The notes: generated from the sequence alone by a model not told the origin. Positions 34,345 to 47,073 are shown, counted from the first letter of the stretch. The stretch is 64,000 nt of DNA from Hydractinia symbiolongicarpus (GCF_029227915.1 NC_079886.1:20064501-20128500); one strand, 5' to 3'. A program made the numbers and translations.

Positions 34345-37017
34345 GTATCTTTGCGTTTAAAGTATTTCTGTTATGTAAATAAAGTTAGGTTTAAATCTAT
34401 TGTTAAGTCAACAATAGTATCTTGCCCGTTTCTACTGCAAAACATAGTTATTATCTATGAGGAAGTCAACAACATACTACATAAGTTTCTTCTATGAAAG
34501 AAATATACAAACACTGCATAAACATCAAATTAAATATACACTATTTTGAAAAACTCTGGCAAAGTTTTGGAAAACAAGGATTATCTGAGAAGTCTTTTGA
34601 ATTATTAAGCTGATTGGCTTGACATCCGATCTGGCAGAATTGATCCTCTGTCAAATGTGATCTGAAAAATGTCTGATTCTGAAAATTTTTTAAATTTGTT
34701 CAATTCAGCTCAGATTTTTGTATTTTTATGTAATCTGTGGTGGTTAAATCTTCCATTCCTCTGGAGAAGACTGTCAAGTTGGTCAAGTTGATTCCACGTT
34801 GGTCAAAACGATTCGAATACGTATTAGTTCAAATAACGATTATGGTAACGATTGAAACACGAAACAATACCTAAGATCCATAAAATCAAGAATCGCTTAA
34901 TCATTGAAAACATCCAGTGAACTGTGATCTCATCAGGGAAACCCTCTTTCAAAGTAGGGGTGAGTGTGAGATGGCTCACATGAAGTTTTTACACATTATA
35001 TGCTTTAGTATATTTATATATGTGATATGCAGCTGGGAATGTTTGTCTACCCTTTTTGAGCATGTTCAGTGTGGACAGGAAGTCTTGGTCCCAGCTGCTT
35101 TTTGTTCTTATCTTCTTTGTTTTGTTTTGTGCTGCCCCTCGTCCCCCATTCCCTTATACATCGTTTTTACTACCTTCTTCAAACTCGTGCTCTGTAACAT
35201 TTGTTTTGTTTTACGTTGAATGATGAAAGGAATAGACTAGAATAGAAATTCGAACCCATTTAAATTCTGCTATGTCTATTTAAAAAAAAAATCATCTTAA
35301 AAGAATACACGCCTCTTAAAATTTTAAACAATAAAAAATGTTTGTATAATCTCACAATTCAATGACAACAAAAATGGAAAGAACCGAATTTTATAAATTG
35401 TTCGATTTCAATAAAAAGATTTGAAAGTAAAACATTTAGCTAAACATCAGGAATTAATTTAATAAAATGCATTACTAAGCAATAAGAGTATAAAATAAGA
35501 CATCATAAAGAAATACTGTTTACATGGAAATATTTCAATAGCTGGGAAAGTTTATTAACTAGAAAAGTAGCTAGATAAGAACAAAAGTGCCTAGTGCCGC
35601 CCATGTCCTTTATACACAAAAGAATTTGCATAAGATATTGAAAATGTTTTTTTTTTACAAAAAATATGCATCACGTTTTAAATTATATCAGGTTGTTAAT
35701 AGTGGGCATGTTTTACTACTTTATATGCTTTGGTTAAAATAAAAAAATAAAAAGCCAGTAGGTTAGCTGTCAGAGCCATTTTATCATTGAACGCACATTT
35801 ATCCGGCCTAATTTCTAAATCTAATAAAAGATTTTACACAAGGCATAAAAAAATACACGGGTATTTTAAGGAATAGAAAAGATAAGAAGATTTTGTTAAA
35901 CTGATTCTTGCTAGGCCTTTTTTAACACGCTAATAAGAAAGTTCAGAAAATTGAACATAATCATATTTTAAATGAGACTTTTGATTGACACTCAATCTAT
36001 ATTAAGTATAAGGTAAAATCCAGGATGCATTGAAGATAGTGGTGGATATTGAACAGCTCACCACTGTGATATATTATCTCAAGAGTTTTGATACTAGTTA
36101 CGAAGCAGCAAAAAAACAAACAACAAAATAAGTCTAAAACGGGGTGATATATATACATAGTGTCCTTTTTAGTTCAAAGTCCCAGAACTTCAGTAAAAAT
36201 TAAAATATTGACTTAAGATTTCGTATGATATGGGTTTAGATTGGTTTGATGAAATTGAGGCAAAAAATAGTTCTATTATCAATATACTAGTTAATTAAAT
36301 TATTTTGCGCATCTGTTATGAAATTACTCCGCGGTAGTCATAGTCCCGGGAAATATACACGGAAGCAGTGTAAACTACACTTTTTTATTTTTTATAGTAT
36401 AGTTTATCGGAAGTAGTGTTACGCCGCTTTCTCGTAAAATTCATATATTTAACAATAGTTTGTGCATTTTTACGGCCTAAGTTTGATGTTAAAAAGAGGC
36501 TCCTCCCTGCAAATAGCTTTTAAAAAACTAAATTTGACATTTTCTTACACTTTTTGTTTAGTTTAAAAAACAATAAGTTTCAGCAAAAAATAAGCACATC
36601 CAGGGTTATTGTTGTCATTAAAAATATAAATGGTTGAAGATGAAACAATATTTAAGAATTAAATTTCACATTCATGTTTAGAACAAACAAAAAAATCACT
36701 TACAAAACCTTTCTAAAATTTTTTTTCTCCTTCTATTATTAAAAACTTGTTACCGTCACTGTTACTAATAAAAAGGCGCGAACAATTAAAACTTTTTCAA
36801 TGAAATAGACAACGCAATTTTTACCGTAGTTGTTTATAACAAAGAAACTGCATCGAAGGAACAATAAAAGTTAATTAACCATGGATTTTATATAAGAAAA
36901 CGAAGAAAAAAAGACAAAATAAAATGAAATTTTAAAATAGCGTGGCAAAAAGATCAAAGAGATGAGCGCAATTTCATGCGTGGTTAACACAAGTAGCTTT
37001 TGACGCACAAACAGACA
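34345..37017. other. AT-rich noncoding stretch after gypsy pol, copy 2
   Basis: This is the counterpart of 2859-5603, with one taaagtatttctg unit instead of three and scattered small indels. It has no recognisable gene. It may contain the remains of the element's 3' LTR. Confidence 0.55.
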
Positions 37018-37204
37018 GACGACAGTTATTATAATAGAGACTAGTCGTTAGCCCGTGCAAAAATCCACGGGGTCGCTCGTCCTTTAAATTAACCCGTTGC
37101 AGCAAAGTGGACAAAAACACATTTTAAAAAAATCGTGGTTCCGTTACGGGACGAGGCTCTCGCGCACACACAGACAAAATACGGCTATTATTAAAGAGAT
37201 AGTC
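37018..37204 (+). repeat. Short hairpin repeat, copy 2-specific extra unit
   Basis: This unit follows a private stretch ending ttattataatagagactag. It reads from tcgttagcccgtgcaaaaatccac to cagacaaaatacggctattattaaagaga. The head hairpin has one mismatch. Copy 1 lacks this unit at the matching position (about 5604). Confidence 0.6.
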
Positions 37205-37379
37205 GTTGCCCGTGGAAAAATCCACGGGTTCGTCTGTCCTTTAAATTTACCCGTCGCAACAAAGTGGATAAAAATATATCGCATTTGAAATTTGTGTTTC
37301 CGTAACATCATTTTCTAACTCAGCGGGGGGTCCGCGCAGAGATTGACAGACGGAATACGGCTATTATTAAAGAGACAAG
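37205..37379 (+). repeat. Short hairpin repeat, unit matching copy 1 unit 1
   Basis: This is nearly the same sequence as 5604-5778 but is followed directly by agctaaaatgaatgc, which in copy 1 comes only after the 1.4 kb extra block. Confidence 0.65.
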
Positions 37380-37724
37380 CTAAAATGAATGCACTACAAA
37401 AAAAGCTTATTGTATTGATAGAGAAATTTTATCAGAATCAAATTTTATTTTACAATGTAATCATAAACATTTTATAAAAACACATACGCAACCACAGTGT
37501 TCTATTGGAAAAATGAAGGAACCTAAATTATTAAATATTTATGAAATTATAAAATAAAACAAAAATCTAGCTGCCTACATATTCGTTCACTTGTCTAAAT
37601 TAAAACGTGCTACCATTTTGAAATGTATTTTATACTATGACACATTTTAATGTGGTGCTCGAACTTTATTCAACACATTTGTCTACCCAGGGCCGACAAC
37701 ACGACGTGTATTTTGGAGTGATAG

Positions 37725-37838
37725 CCGTTAGCCCGTGGAAAAATCCACAGGTTCGCTCGTCCTTTTTATACTTGTGCAGCTAAGCTACCAATTTGCCTGA
37801 CAGACGGACAGACGTGTACGGCTATTATAATATATTCT
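37725..37838 (+). repeat. Short hairpin repeat, short unit, copy 2
   Basis: This is the counterpart of 7553-7668, with the same head hairpin and acggctattataata tail. Confidence 0.55.
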
Positions 37839-39929
37839 TTCTGAGTTACAGAATTTAGCCCTTTATAGAGAAGCCGATAAACCGTTTTTGACAGCATATA
37901 AATTTTAACTAAGATACAGGTTCAGAAAATTTTAAAAGTCAATCTAACCTCTGAAATAGGTCAGATAAGATTCGATCTGAAATTAAGCCATTAAACGAAA
38001 GAATTTTTGCAAGAAATACATTTTTGTGATTTTTTGATGAGCTCAAAAAAAAATTGGTGAAACTTAATTTTGGTCCAAAATCTTAAAAATAATATCCCAA
38101 AAAAATTATTCCCCAAACATTTTTTCTTATAGGGTAGCAATACTGTTGGTAAAGTCATTTACCAATTCTTTCTACTCTAATAAGGCAGTGATACATGATT
38201 TGAATCGATTAAATAACTTGTCGATAAAATCGATAAAACGACTTGTCGATTTCAATCTTTAAACTTGCATTATGATTTAGATCAAATTTTTGGACTATTA
38301 TGTTTTAAATAAGACAACAACTTCTTTTGCATATCTGTGTGAGCAATAAAATGTGAGTGTGTTAAGTAAAAAATAAAAAAGGGGTTTGGTGTTTCAAAAA
38401 CATGTCATTGGGAAAAGATAAAGCACAATTTATCAGTAATGGGTGGCTTTTTGGAAATATTAAGACCACAAAATGTAAAAGCAATGAAGACTACTAAAGT
38501 AAATACATTTGGAAGATTTTCTTATCCACATGTACCCAGCCGCTACACCAACGTTGCAGAGATGTCGTAGCGACGTCGAGTTTTACGTCGGTGCGACGTC
38601 CGCTCAACGTCAGAATGGAAAGTCGCACAGACGTCGGACTTGGCGTCTGTACGACTTTTTACAGACGTATAACTGCGAAGGTAACCGACGTTACAGCGAC
38701 TTAGCTGCGATGTTATCAGATCTAACAAAGAGGCTCCTTAAAAACAAAAAATGATTTTTAAAATTTTCTTTTATAATCAACTAGTATTTACATTCGTTCA
38801 ATTACACTAGTATCAGAAGACACATGATAACTCATATTTATTTACAAAAACTTTATATTCCCATGCATAAACATTCTTCATCACCTCTGCATATTTCACG
38901 TGCATTTTCAGTATCGAAACAATTTTTCATAGACTTCTTCTTCTATTTGCTATAGAAAGAAAATAATGGTATTAAAATATGATCTAACTAGTGATATTAA
39001 TTACAAGGAGAATTTGTCACTAACGCTTTTATATAAGAAAACTTCTCAGAAATAACAAGATGTGTAATTGCAAAACTAGGTGTTCAAAGAAATATATATT
39101 AACAGATTCTACAGTTTTCAAATGATGTACCTAAATATAATGTTAGATATAAGTAACTAAATTACTGTTTCTTTTTCTTAAAACGGGAATCTTCTCAATT
39201 CCTTTCGCTTTTTTATCAACCTAAAATAAAGAATTTTTTCTATAGCATATGCGAAATAATGACACCAAATAAACTTATGTATACAAAATATGTATACATT
39301 GTATTTTATGTAAATATTCAGGGTAACACAGGGAATTAAAAAAAACTTACTGCTAATCAGATCCTTCTCAATATATTTTGAAATATTCCCACTTTCTTTC
39401 TTTTCTTCTATATGTTCGTAAAAATAGAGTCCACAATACTTTACCAACAACAAATGTTTGAAATTGACACACGACGATTTTAGCGCGAAAGAAACTGACA
39501 CATATATCACGTCGTTTTAACAAATAAATTTGAAAACGTCTGCAACTTCAACTTTCTTTGGTTACTCCCGTGAAGTTAAGCCTAACTCCCTCTAGTAGGA
39601 ATCAAACTTTAGATAGAAACGAATTTTGGAAATGCTTGTGCTTCTAATCCTTAAAATTTTACCTTTCCCTCCAGTATATTAAGTCAACATTGTAGATGGG
39701 AAGCAAATAAATCAAAGGAGCTATGAATAAAGAATATTTTTTCAAGTTTTAATAAGTGTTTTACATCCGTATGGAGTTTTGTAAGATGTTGAATTGAATT
39801 ACTCAAATATTTTATGTGTCTAATTATTACCAGCTGATTACCAAGATGTTACTAAAGGAGGTACATCACTTCAGGAGTCATTTTTGACTTGAAGACGTAT
39901 AAGTGTGTAAGTCAAAAATTTCTATATTT
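37839..39929. other. Spacer upstream of DEG/ENaC A, copy 2
   Basis: This is the counterpart of 7669-9740. Apart from the CpG-rich patch at 38560-38715 I see nothing definable in it. Confidence 0.4.
38560..38715. repeat. CpG-rich patch, copy 2
   Basis: This is the counterpart of 8385-8540. The differences I could see (for example gttgtag against gtcgtag near the start, and aacatc against aacgtc) are typical of decay at methylated CpG. Confidence 0.4.
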
Positions 39930-40864
39930 GAATTTCCGCGCCCGAAGGCGTAGGAAATTCTTTAAAACCGTCGTTTTTTTCTTTCGAAGCATTTTTTGAG
40001 AAAAAATCGACCCTGGGATTTCACGTTGGTCCGTCACAGATGTAAACTTCGTACCCAAGCTCCTTAACTACTGGGAAGTCTAGTATTGACGCTTCAGGAC
40101 AAAATTAGTATTTGTTTTCGACAAAATTTGGTACAGTTAACAAAAAAAGTATGCTGAACATAATGGTGACATAATAATTTTGATTTTTGTCACCTTAATG
40201 TCATTTTAGGCCAAAATTGGTCCAAAAATTAGAACTACTTTATTTTCAACAAAATTTGGAACAGTTAACAAATAAAGTATGCTGAACATGATGGTGACAT
40301 CAAAATTTTGATTTCTTTTTACCTAAATGTCATTTCAGGCCAAAATCGGTCCAAAAATTAAAACTACTTTATTTTTAACAAAATTTGGCACAGTAAACAA
40401 ATAAAGTATGCTGAAAATGATGATGGTACAAAAGTTTGATTTTTTGTCACCTAAATGTCATTTCAGGCCAAAATTTATCCAAAAATTAAAACTGCTTTAT
40501 TTTCGACAAAAATTGACACAGTTAATAAAAAAGTATGCTGAAAATGATGGTCACATCATAATTTTGATTTTTTTTCAACTAATGCCGTTTAAGACCATAA
40601 ACGTTTCAATCGCAAGACTTTCAACCATGAATGATAGGCTGTATTTTTTGTTACCAATTTCTTTTAAAATGTGAGTTTATTATGACACGTTTCGTTTTGT
40701 TTGCGTTTGTTGTAAGATATAATGTCACTGATTGGCTTTATCTTCAGAGGTTCATGCACCAAACCCCTTCGAATGTTTGGCACAATAACACAACGAATTA
40801 GCAGGTTTTCATCAAATTTTGTGGTAGCGCGCGGAAATTCTTAGAGCCCCCAGGGCTTCTTGTT
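39930..40864. mobile_element. 935-base copy 2-specific insertion with internal 127-base tandem repeats
   Basis: It is absent from copy 1, where 9740 and 9741 are adjacent. The left end folds as a nested hairpin: gaatttcc...ggaaattc enclosing cgcc-cgaa-ggcg (39930-39960). The right end holds gcgcgcggaaattc, an inverted copy of the left end, then a small agccc-cca-gggct hairpin. About four tandem units of about 127 bases (core agtatgctgaa, near 40150, 40279, 40408 and 40532) fill the middle. I see no coding capacity and no clear target-site duplication. It sits about 550 bases upstream of DEG/ENaC A. Confidence 0.8.
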
Positions 40865-41413
40865 ATAATTTCAAACATGCACGAGATTTAATGATAAGAG
40901 CGTCAATAGTTCTGGCAAAACGTGGCTTTTTATTCTATCATCAAAATAAGTAACGTAACGTTATATGACGTTAATTTTAGTCCCAATGACGTAATTGGTA
41001 ATCAGTCCCCATGTTTACCATCTCCCTAAATATCTGTAGCATCATCTGTAACGTCATTAGGGATCTCTTATGTTATCAAAACATTCTTACGGGTTGAGTT
41101 TGTATTAAGACAAAGTAGTTCTGAGTTCTTGGACCGTGGGTACTTTACGACTCTCCTTTCCCTAGTGCTATGTTAAACCAAACCTGCCTGGTTTGGTAAA
41201 GGTAGAATATATATAACCAATTTAAATCACCCTGTTAACTTTAATCAAAATAATTATTTCATTTTTAGCAGGTGAAAAAAAAACAATAAGCCTTTTTAAC
41301 TGTATATATAATAGTTTCTTTTTTTATCCAAAAAACAGCAGCTTAACGCGGAATGTTGTTTCCTTCTAGTGGCAATAACAAGAAAAAAGAGAAGACGTAC
41401 AGAAAGTTCGAAA
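40865..41413. other. Proximal upstream region of DEG/ENaC A, copy 2
   Basis: This is the counterpart of 9741-10287. It contains the same imperfect acctgcctggtttggt motif and the tttccttctag acceptor-like sequence just before the reading frame. Confidence 0.4.
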
Positions 41414-42802
41414 ATGGAACCGAAGACCGAAATCACCGAAGATATATACGAGAAGATTTCTATGAAAAAAATAATATTGCAATTTGCAAAAAACACAACA
41501 GCTCATGGCATTACCCAGATTGCGCTAGCAAGAGGTCGCTGGTTTAAGTTATTCTGGGTAACTGCAATTATTGGTTGCCAAATAGGAATTTATTTGCAAA
41601 TAACGCCTTTAGTTATACAATATAGAAAAAGACCTGTCGTGACGAAGGTATACCAAATTGCTGATGCTGTGTTAACGTTCCCTGTTGTTACAGTTTGCAA
41701 TATCAATCCCATAAGAAAAACGGAGGCTGAAATGTTGTTCAATGATACTGATGGAGGACTAAATGCTAGTAACAGTCTCAGAACTGGACAGTTCTTTCCA
41801 ATGAAAGATTTATGGCTTTCTTCAATAAGTTTTAAACTAGGAAATCAGATGTTAAATTACGGGCATTTATTTGAAAACTTCGTTTTAGACTGCCGATGGA
41901 ACTTCTTTCATAGTTGCATGAATTCAAGATTCTGGAAACAATTTTGGCATTGGAAATATGGCAATTGTTTTTCTTTCAACAGCGGTTATGACCGTAATAA
42001 CAAAGCTGTTCCTGTTTTAACCTCTTTTGAAACTAATATTAATACCCTTCTATCATTAGAATTAAATATAGGGCTCAAGGACTATTATTTGCCATTGGCA
42101 AAAAGGGCCGGTATAATTCTTCATGTTGGTGAGCAGGATGTTATGAAGGACATTTTGTCCCACTCTCATTACCTCTCACCAGGTTTTTCACATCTTATTT
42201 CAATGGAAAAAACAATTCGAAAAAGAGCCGACCCGTTTAACAATAGAACATGTATACCACATTATAAAACTGATTTGGGAAAGCAGCCAAATAATGATCA
42301 GAGAATTTTAAAAAAATATTCTAGAAAAACGTGTATGGATCTTTGCTCTTATCAAGTTATGATAAGGAAATGTAACTGCACTCCATATTGGGCACCTTCT
42401 TTAAACAGCAAAAGAAGGTGTCATTCAAGTGATGAAGCATGCGTTTTAGCTGTCGATTATGATTATATGCACAACAATTTGTCTTGCCTGAGGGAGTGTC
42501 GATTTCCTTGTGAGGAAATTAACCACCTTTTAAGCATATCATCGGCTAAATTTCCTTTGAATGAAACTGAATCTTCTGAGAAGAACAGGCTGGAAGTATA
42601 TTTCTCTTTCAAAAAACCTGAAACAGTTGTCATGGAAGATGAAGAGTACTACATGATACATAATTTACTAAGCGACATCGGTGGACAACTTGGGTTATGG
42701 TCTGGTGTTTCAGTACTGACTTTAGTTGAACTATTAGTTCTCTGCGCATATGGTACAAGTATTATTTTTCAAAAGGTGTTCTTTTGGATCAAAAATGAAT
42801 AA
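41414..42802 (+). CDS. DEG/ENaC-family ion channel A, copy 2 (HyNaC-like)
   Basis: This is the tandem paralogue of the gene at 10288, also 462 residues and intronless. It keeps the same landmarks: His-Gly motif at 31-32, TM1 at about 43-66, the FPVVTVCN block, the cysteine-rich ectodomain and the GVS filter at 431-433. Only four residues differ from copy 1, two of them in the C-terminal half of the ectodomain, against about ten silent changes. That ratio points to purifying selection on both copies since the duplication. The region upstream carries a 935-base insertion (39930-40864) not found in front of copy 1, which may alter expression. The ligand or gating stimulus cannot be told from sequence. 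Confidence 0.93.
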   Translation: MEPKTEITEDIYEKISMKKIILQFAKNTTAHGITQIALARGRWFKLFWVTAIIGCQIGIYLQITPLVIQYRKRPVVTKVYQIADAVLTFPVVTVCNINPIRKTEAEMLFNDTDGGLNASNSLRTGQFFPMKDLWLSSISFKLGNQMLNYGHLFENFVLDCRWNFFHSCMNSRFWKQFWHWKYGNCFSFNSGYDRNNKAVPVLTSFETNINTLLSLELNIGLKDYYLPLAKRAGIILHVGEQDVMKDILSHSHYLSPGFSHLISMEKTIRKRADPFNNRTCIPHYKTDLGKQPNNDQRILKKYSRKTCMDLCSYQVMIRKCNCTPYWAPSLNSKRRCHSSDEACVLAVDYDYMHNNLSCLRECRFPCEEINHLLSISSAKFPLNETESSEKNRLEVYFSFKKPETVVMEDEEYYMIHNLLSDIGGQLGLWSGVSVLTLVELLVLCAYGTSIIFQKVFFWIKNE

Positions 42803-45636
42803 AACATTCCTGAAGTATATCAGTCACAAATAGTTAAATCCGACGTCGTCGCATAAAATTAAATTACACAATTTAAACTAATTTAAACAGTGAGTTAAAC
42901 TAACGAACGAACCACAGCAACAGTCACAAGTGTAACGTATTTCCAAAGTAATGCAATTCACAAGTTTTACATGCTTTGAAGATTTTAAACTAATGATGAT
43001 GAAAGTCTTCACTAGAATCGCTTATGAACTGGTAACTTATACAATTCCGAGGAAATTTTCATTCGAAGTTTGTAAAATAAACTGTATTTGTAATATGCCA
43101 CAATGACAAATAAAAGGTGATAACAGAATGAAGTTGTAACTTATCAATATATAACGTATTCATGTAGGAAAAAAGAAAAGTAATTGGGTCTTTTTTCAAA
43201 ATAATAGCTTGCATTTTTTAAATCCTAGCTGCGAGTGAAACGTAAACACCAGGATGAACTGTTATAACTTGACCTGTTATGACAAATTATGTAAAAAAAT
43301 TCATATCTTTTTCGCATTTGTGTGAAGAAAAATCAAATTGGAGACCTCATTGTGCAATCCACGGATACTGAATATTTATATATTAAAGTATTGCCGCCTG
43401 AAGACAATTATCTAAGTTTAAAGGTCAAACAGGGATACATTGCGCATCGCCAATCCACTTATTGCAATATGATACCGAGGATGGCAGATAGCTCATCCAT
43501 GGCGCCTATATGTAATTGAGTGTTTGATCACACTGAATATACTCGCTCGTCATAACCAGAGGTCCGGTAGGCATAAACCATTAACCATTCTATAGTTTCT
43601 ACTCTATTTTTGTACTTATTTAGACCTACTACGTTAAGTAACCTTTGACAACACCATCCGACCTATTATTTAAGCCTTTACATTATTCATCTGCTTGTAG
43701 ACATGGATAATTTAAAAATAGCGCACTATGATGACTTTTAAGCCAACAACACTGCGGCAATAAATTATTAATAAGAGATGTAGTAACTAAGTATTTTACT
43801 ATAGATATATAAATAAATCTTATTGATCAAAAAAATGTCCAGCTAATTCAACATTATATTGTGGAATTAAAATTTAATTACTAACGCAAGATAGTATTCT
43901 TTTGTGTTGATTCTTAATTTAAAATCATTGAGGTGTAACGTTTCCATTGTCGTCACATTCTTTTATGTTACTTACTTAAAGAAGGTAATTAGCACCTCTA
44001 AAAACATTTTAAAGTCATCGTTGTTTCTCCGACTGGCTTTATGTGCAACAGTCTTGTATGTTTCTATGCGAAGTTTAAAGAATACAATCAGCTAGCTAGT
44101 TCATAAAACTTTGAAGTTTATTTCATCAAAGAGTTTAATTTGATAGAAAGTTGAGTGCTTATATCGGTAGAGAGCACACACACGTAGGTAAAATCCAAAA
44201 AAGTCGGGAAATCAGTTTAGTCAATTTTCTAAAATTTACAGAATGATTACGCTTGATAAAATAAAGTTGCGTTATACGTTTTAAATTGTAAGAAATTAGT
44301 CCTCCGTTCTCTTATAGTTTTCAATAAGCATGAGGTTCATTATTGATGAATCAGTAAGTGCAAACTCTTGGCCTCACTTGAAACAGTCACAGTATTTCAA
44401 TTGAACAGTATAAGTTGCTGTTTGTTTTTTAATTTAATTTTAATTTTAATTTAAGTTTAAGAAGACAGAAAGTAAATATAAACTGAAAAGCACATAGTTA
44501 TGAAACAACCAGTATCATCGAATCTATTGACGGTCGATGTTTTAAAGGTAAAACGCTGCCATTAACTCTTGTTGAATGCTAGAAAAATTCTAGCAAATTA
44601 AACAGTGCACATAACTTGTTAAAAACCCCTCTCTGTTGCGGTCCCTTAAGAAGTCATTGCTTTTTTAATAAGATATTTGTAGTTTAGGAGCGCTTAAAAT
44701 CTGATGTATTGTCAGATTTGTGCGAGTACTATTAGATGCCTATAGGAAGTTCTTTATAAAATTTTACACAAATTTGTTTTAGTCATTATTAATTTTTTCT
44801 TTGTCAAAATAAAAGCCTGATATATACATTGACAGTAATCACAGCGTTCGTTCTTAGCACAAAGTAGCAGTTCTACTATTATTTTGAACATAATACGGAT
44901 ACTATGCTGAGGCTGATTTATTGGCAATCTTGGACAAGCTGGATTAAATTTAAGAAATAACGAAATAAGAATTTTTTAACAACAAAAACATTCAGAGTTT
45001 CACCATTAAGGGTCCTTTGTTGGGATTTTGGCGCAATAGCGTTCCATTTTTTGAAAAAAAAATATAATACTTTATTTTCTTAAACATCAGGGCATATACG
45101 AGTAAGTTTCTAATGTTACTCCTAGTTATTAGCAAACCGAAAAAAAATTCCAATATTTGATGACTATTCTGTCGTGCTTTGTTTCTTATAGTAAATGAAT
45201 AAAAATAAACATAGTTTTTAAGGTTTTAAAAAAACAGATAGGAGATTTATTTACGCGTGTTGACCTAAATTCCGATCTGACCTAATACGTTTTTGGTGCT
45301 CATCCTCCTTTTTAAAATATTAAGACAGAATAGACCTTTTTAAAAAAAGTCAATAAATTTATTTATTTCTGACCAAACTATAAGTTGATTTCAACACGAA
45401 CGATGATTATAAACCAACGTTATGTAAAATTATTTTCCCCTGCTGACCTGGTAGCCTATATTTAAATTGCTTTATTAGAACCTGCAAAAAATAAAACTTT
45501 GTTGTTTCATAAAATTTGCCCTTGTGAAATGTTCTTTTGCTTTTAAAAATATTTTGTCATTTTCTTTTCACCTGCCTATTATTTTTATTATAAAATTCGC
45601 AATGAATAAAAATTTCCAAATGTTGAACCACCTAAA
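42803..45636. other. Spacer between DEG/ENaC A and B, copy 2
   Basis: This is the counterpart of 11677-15901 without the LINE, and with a shortened segment near 44968-45025. The pre-insertion sequence of the LINE target is preserved at about 43880-43922. No gene is supported. Confidence 0.5.
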
Positions 45637-47073
45637 ATGGCGGTAAAGATAAATTCAGAAAGAGCAAGTAGGATGGAAGAAGAAAAGAAATCCTTAAAAA
45701 CTATTTGGATGCATTTCGCAACAAACACTACAGCTCATGGGTTTTCACAGATTGTTCTGACAGGAAGTGCAGTCATTAAAATATTTTGGTTGTTAACAAT
45801 TTTCGCTTGTCAAGTTGAAATGTTTTATCAAGTGGAACCATTAGTAAAGCAGTATTTCATTCGACCTACGCAAACTAAAATCTATTTAAGAGAAGAAACT
45901 AATCCAGTATTTCCAGCAATCACCATTTGCAACACTAATAATGTTAAAAAAGGTAAGTTAGCAGAAGAATTATGGAATGGCATGGCATCAAATTCTTATA
46001 ATTTTATGGCATTTGTTGGGGATACTTCGGATGGATCCTTGACACCGGGACGGGAGCAATTGAAAAGATACTTCGAACATTTAGCAGCGTACGAGTATTT
46101 AGCGCAAAAACATTTTGAACTGGGAGCAGGTATGTACCAATACGGGCATCATTTTAAGGACATGATAGCATCTTGCGAATGGAAGTCAATTTACGACTGT
46201 AAAAATGAAACATACTGGAAACAATTCTGGCATTGGAAACACGGGAACTGCTTTATGTTTAATAGCGGTTACCGTAATGCTGGAGAAGAGGTTCTAAAGG
46301 TTTCTGACACCGGCATAGGAAGCGGTTTATCAATAAAATTAAACATTGAAATCGCAAAGTACTCGTTTTTAGCCAACGTTGCCGGCATCGTGATGCAAGT
46401 AGGGGAGCAGGGCGCTATGGTGGATTTAACATCGCGTGGGACATACCTAGCTCCGGGGTTTACACATGTTGTTGCTCTAAAGAAAACAAGAAGAATTAGA
46501 GCTGATCCGTTCGAAAATAAAAGTTGCGGCCACCATCATAAAGCAGATTTAGGAAAGGTATCACATGGACCCAGATTATTACGAAAGTACTCCAAACAAT
46601 TGTGCAAGAAAGTTTGTTATTCTCGAAATGTAATAAAAAGATGCGGATGTGTTTTGTATCAATTACCATCCTTAGATGGAAATAAAACATGTAGCAAAGC
46701 TGAAAGAAAATGTCTAAGGCCTCTAGCGGCCGCATTTAAAGCAGGGAATTTAACTTGTCTTAAAAAATGCAGTTTGCCTTGCCTAGAAAATAGTCATGAG
46801 ATAAAATTGACTTCAAGTAAACTTTATGCACGAAATATTTCAATGGTCGCAGATAATTTGTTAGAAATTATCGTGTCTTTCGAGGATTTCGAAACTTCGA
46901 TTATTGAAGATGAGGAATACTACAGAATTGAAAATTTGTTAAGCGATATTGGCGGCCAGTTTGGATTGTGGTCTGGTATTTCGGTGTTAACTTTGATTGA
47001 ATTTTTGGTATTTATAATCTATGCTTTATTTTTATGTGTTTCGTACATTTACGGGAAACTCAAAAACAAATGA
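45637..47073 (+). CDS. DEG/ENaC-family ion channel B, copy 2
   Basis: This is the paralogue of the gene at 15902, 478 residues and intronless. It keeps the canonical His-Gly motif (G35), the FPAITICN block, the cysteine-rich ectodomain and the G-I-S filter at 447-449. It differs from copy 1 at N17K, L25M, R35G, G61E, R72Q, I101N and T107K. Glu61 puts an acidic residue in the second half of TM1 where copy 1 and channel A have Gly, which is unusual for a transmembrane helix in this family. No silent change separates the copies in those first 107 codons. The likely role is a cation channel subunit in the plasma membrane, possibly assembling with channel A. That partnership is inference from linkage and family behaviour. 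Confidence 0.92.
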   Translation: MAVKINSERASRMEEEKKSLKTIWMHFATNTTAHGFSQIVLTGSAVIKIFWLLTIFACQVEMFYQVEPLVKQYFIRPTQTKIYLREETNPVFPAITICNTNNVKKGKLAEELWNGMASNSYNFMAFVGDTSDGSLTPGREQLKRYFEHLAAYEYLAQKHFELGAGMYQYGHHFKDMIASCEWKSIYDCKNETYWKQFWHWKHGNCFMFNSGYRNAGEEVLKVSDTGIGSGLSIKLNIEIAKYSFLANVAGIVMQVGEQGAMVDLTSRGTYLAPGFTHVVALKKTRRIRADPFENKSCGHHHKADLGKVSHGPRLLRKYSKQLCKKVCYSRNVIKRCGCVLYQLPSLDGNKTCSKAERKCLRPLAAAFKAGNLTCLKKCSLPCLENSHEIKLTSSKLYARNISMVADNLLEIIVSFEDFETSIIEDEEYYRIENLLSDIGGQFGLWSGISVLTLIEFLVFIIYALFLCVSYIYGKLKNK

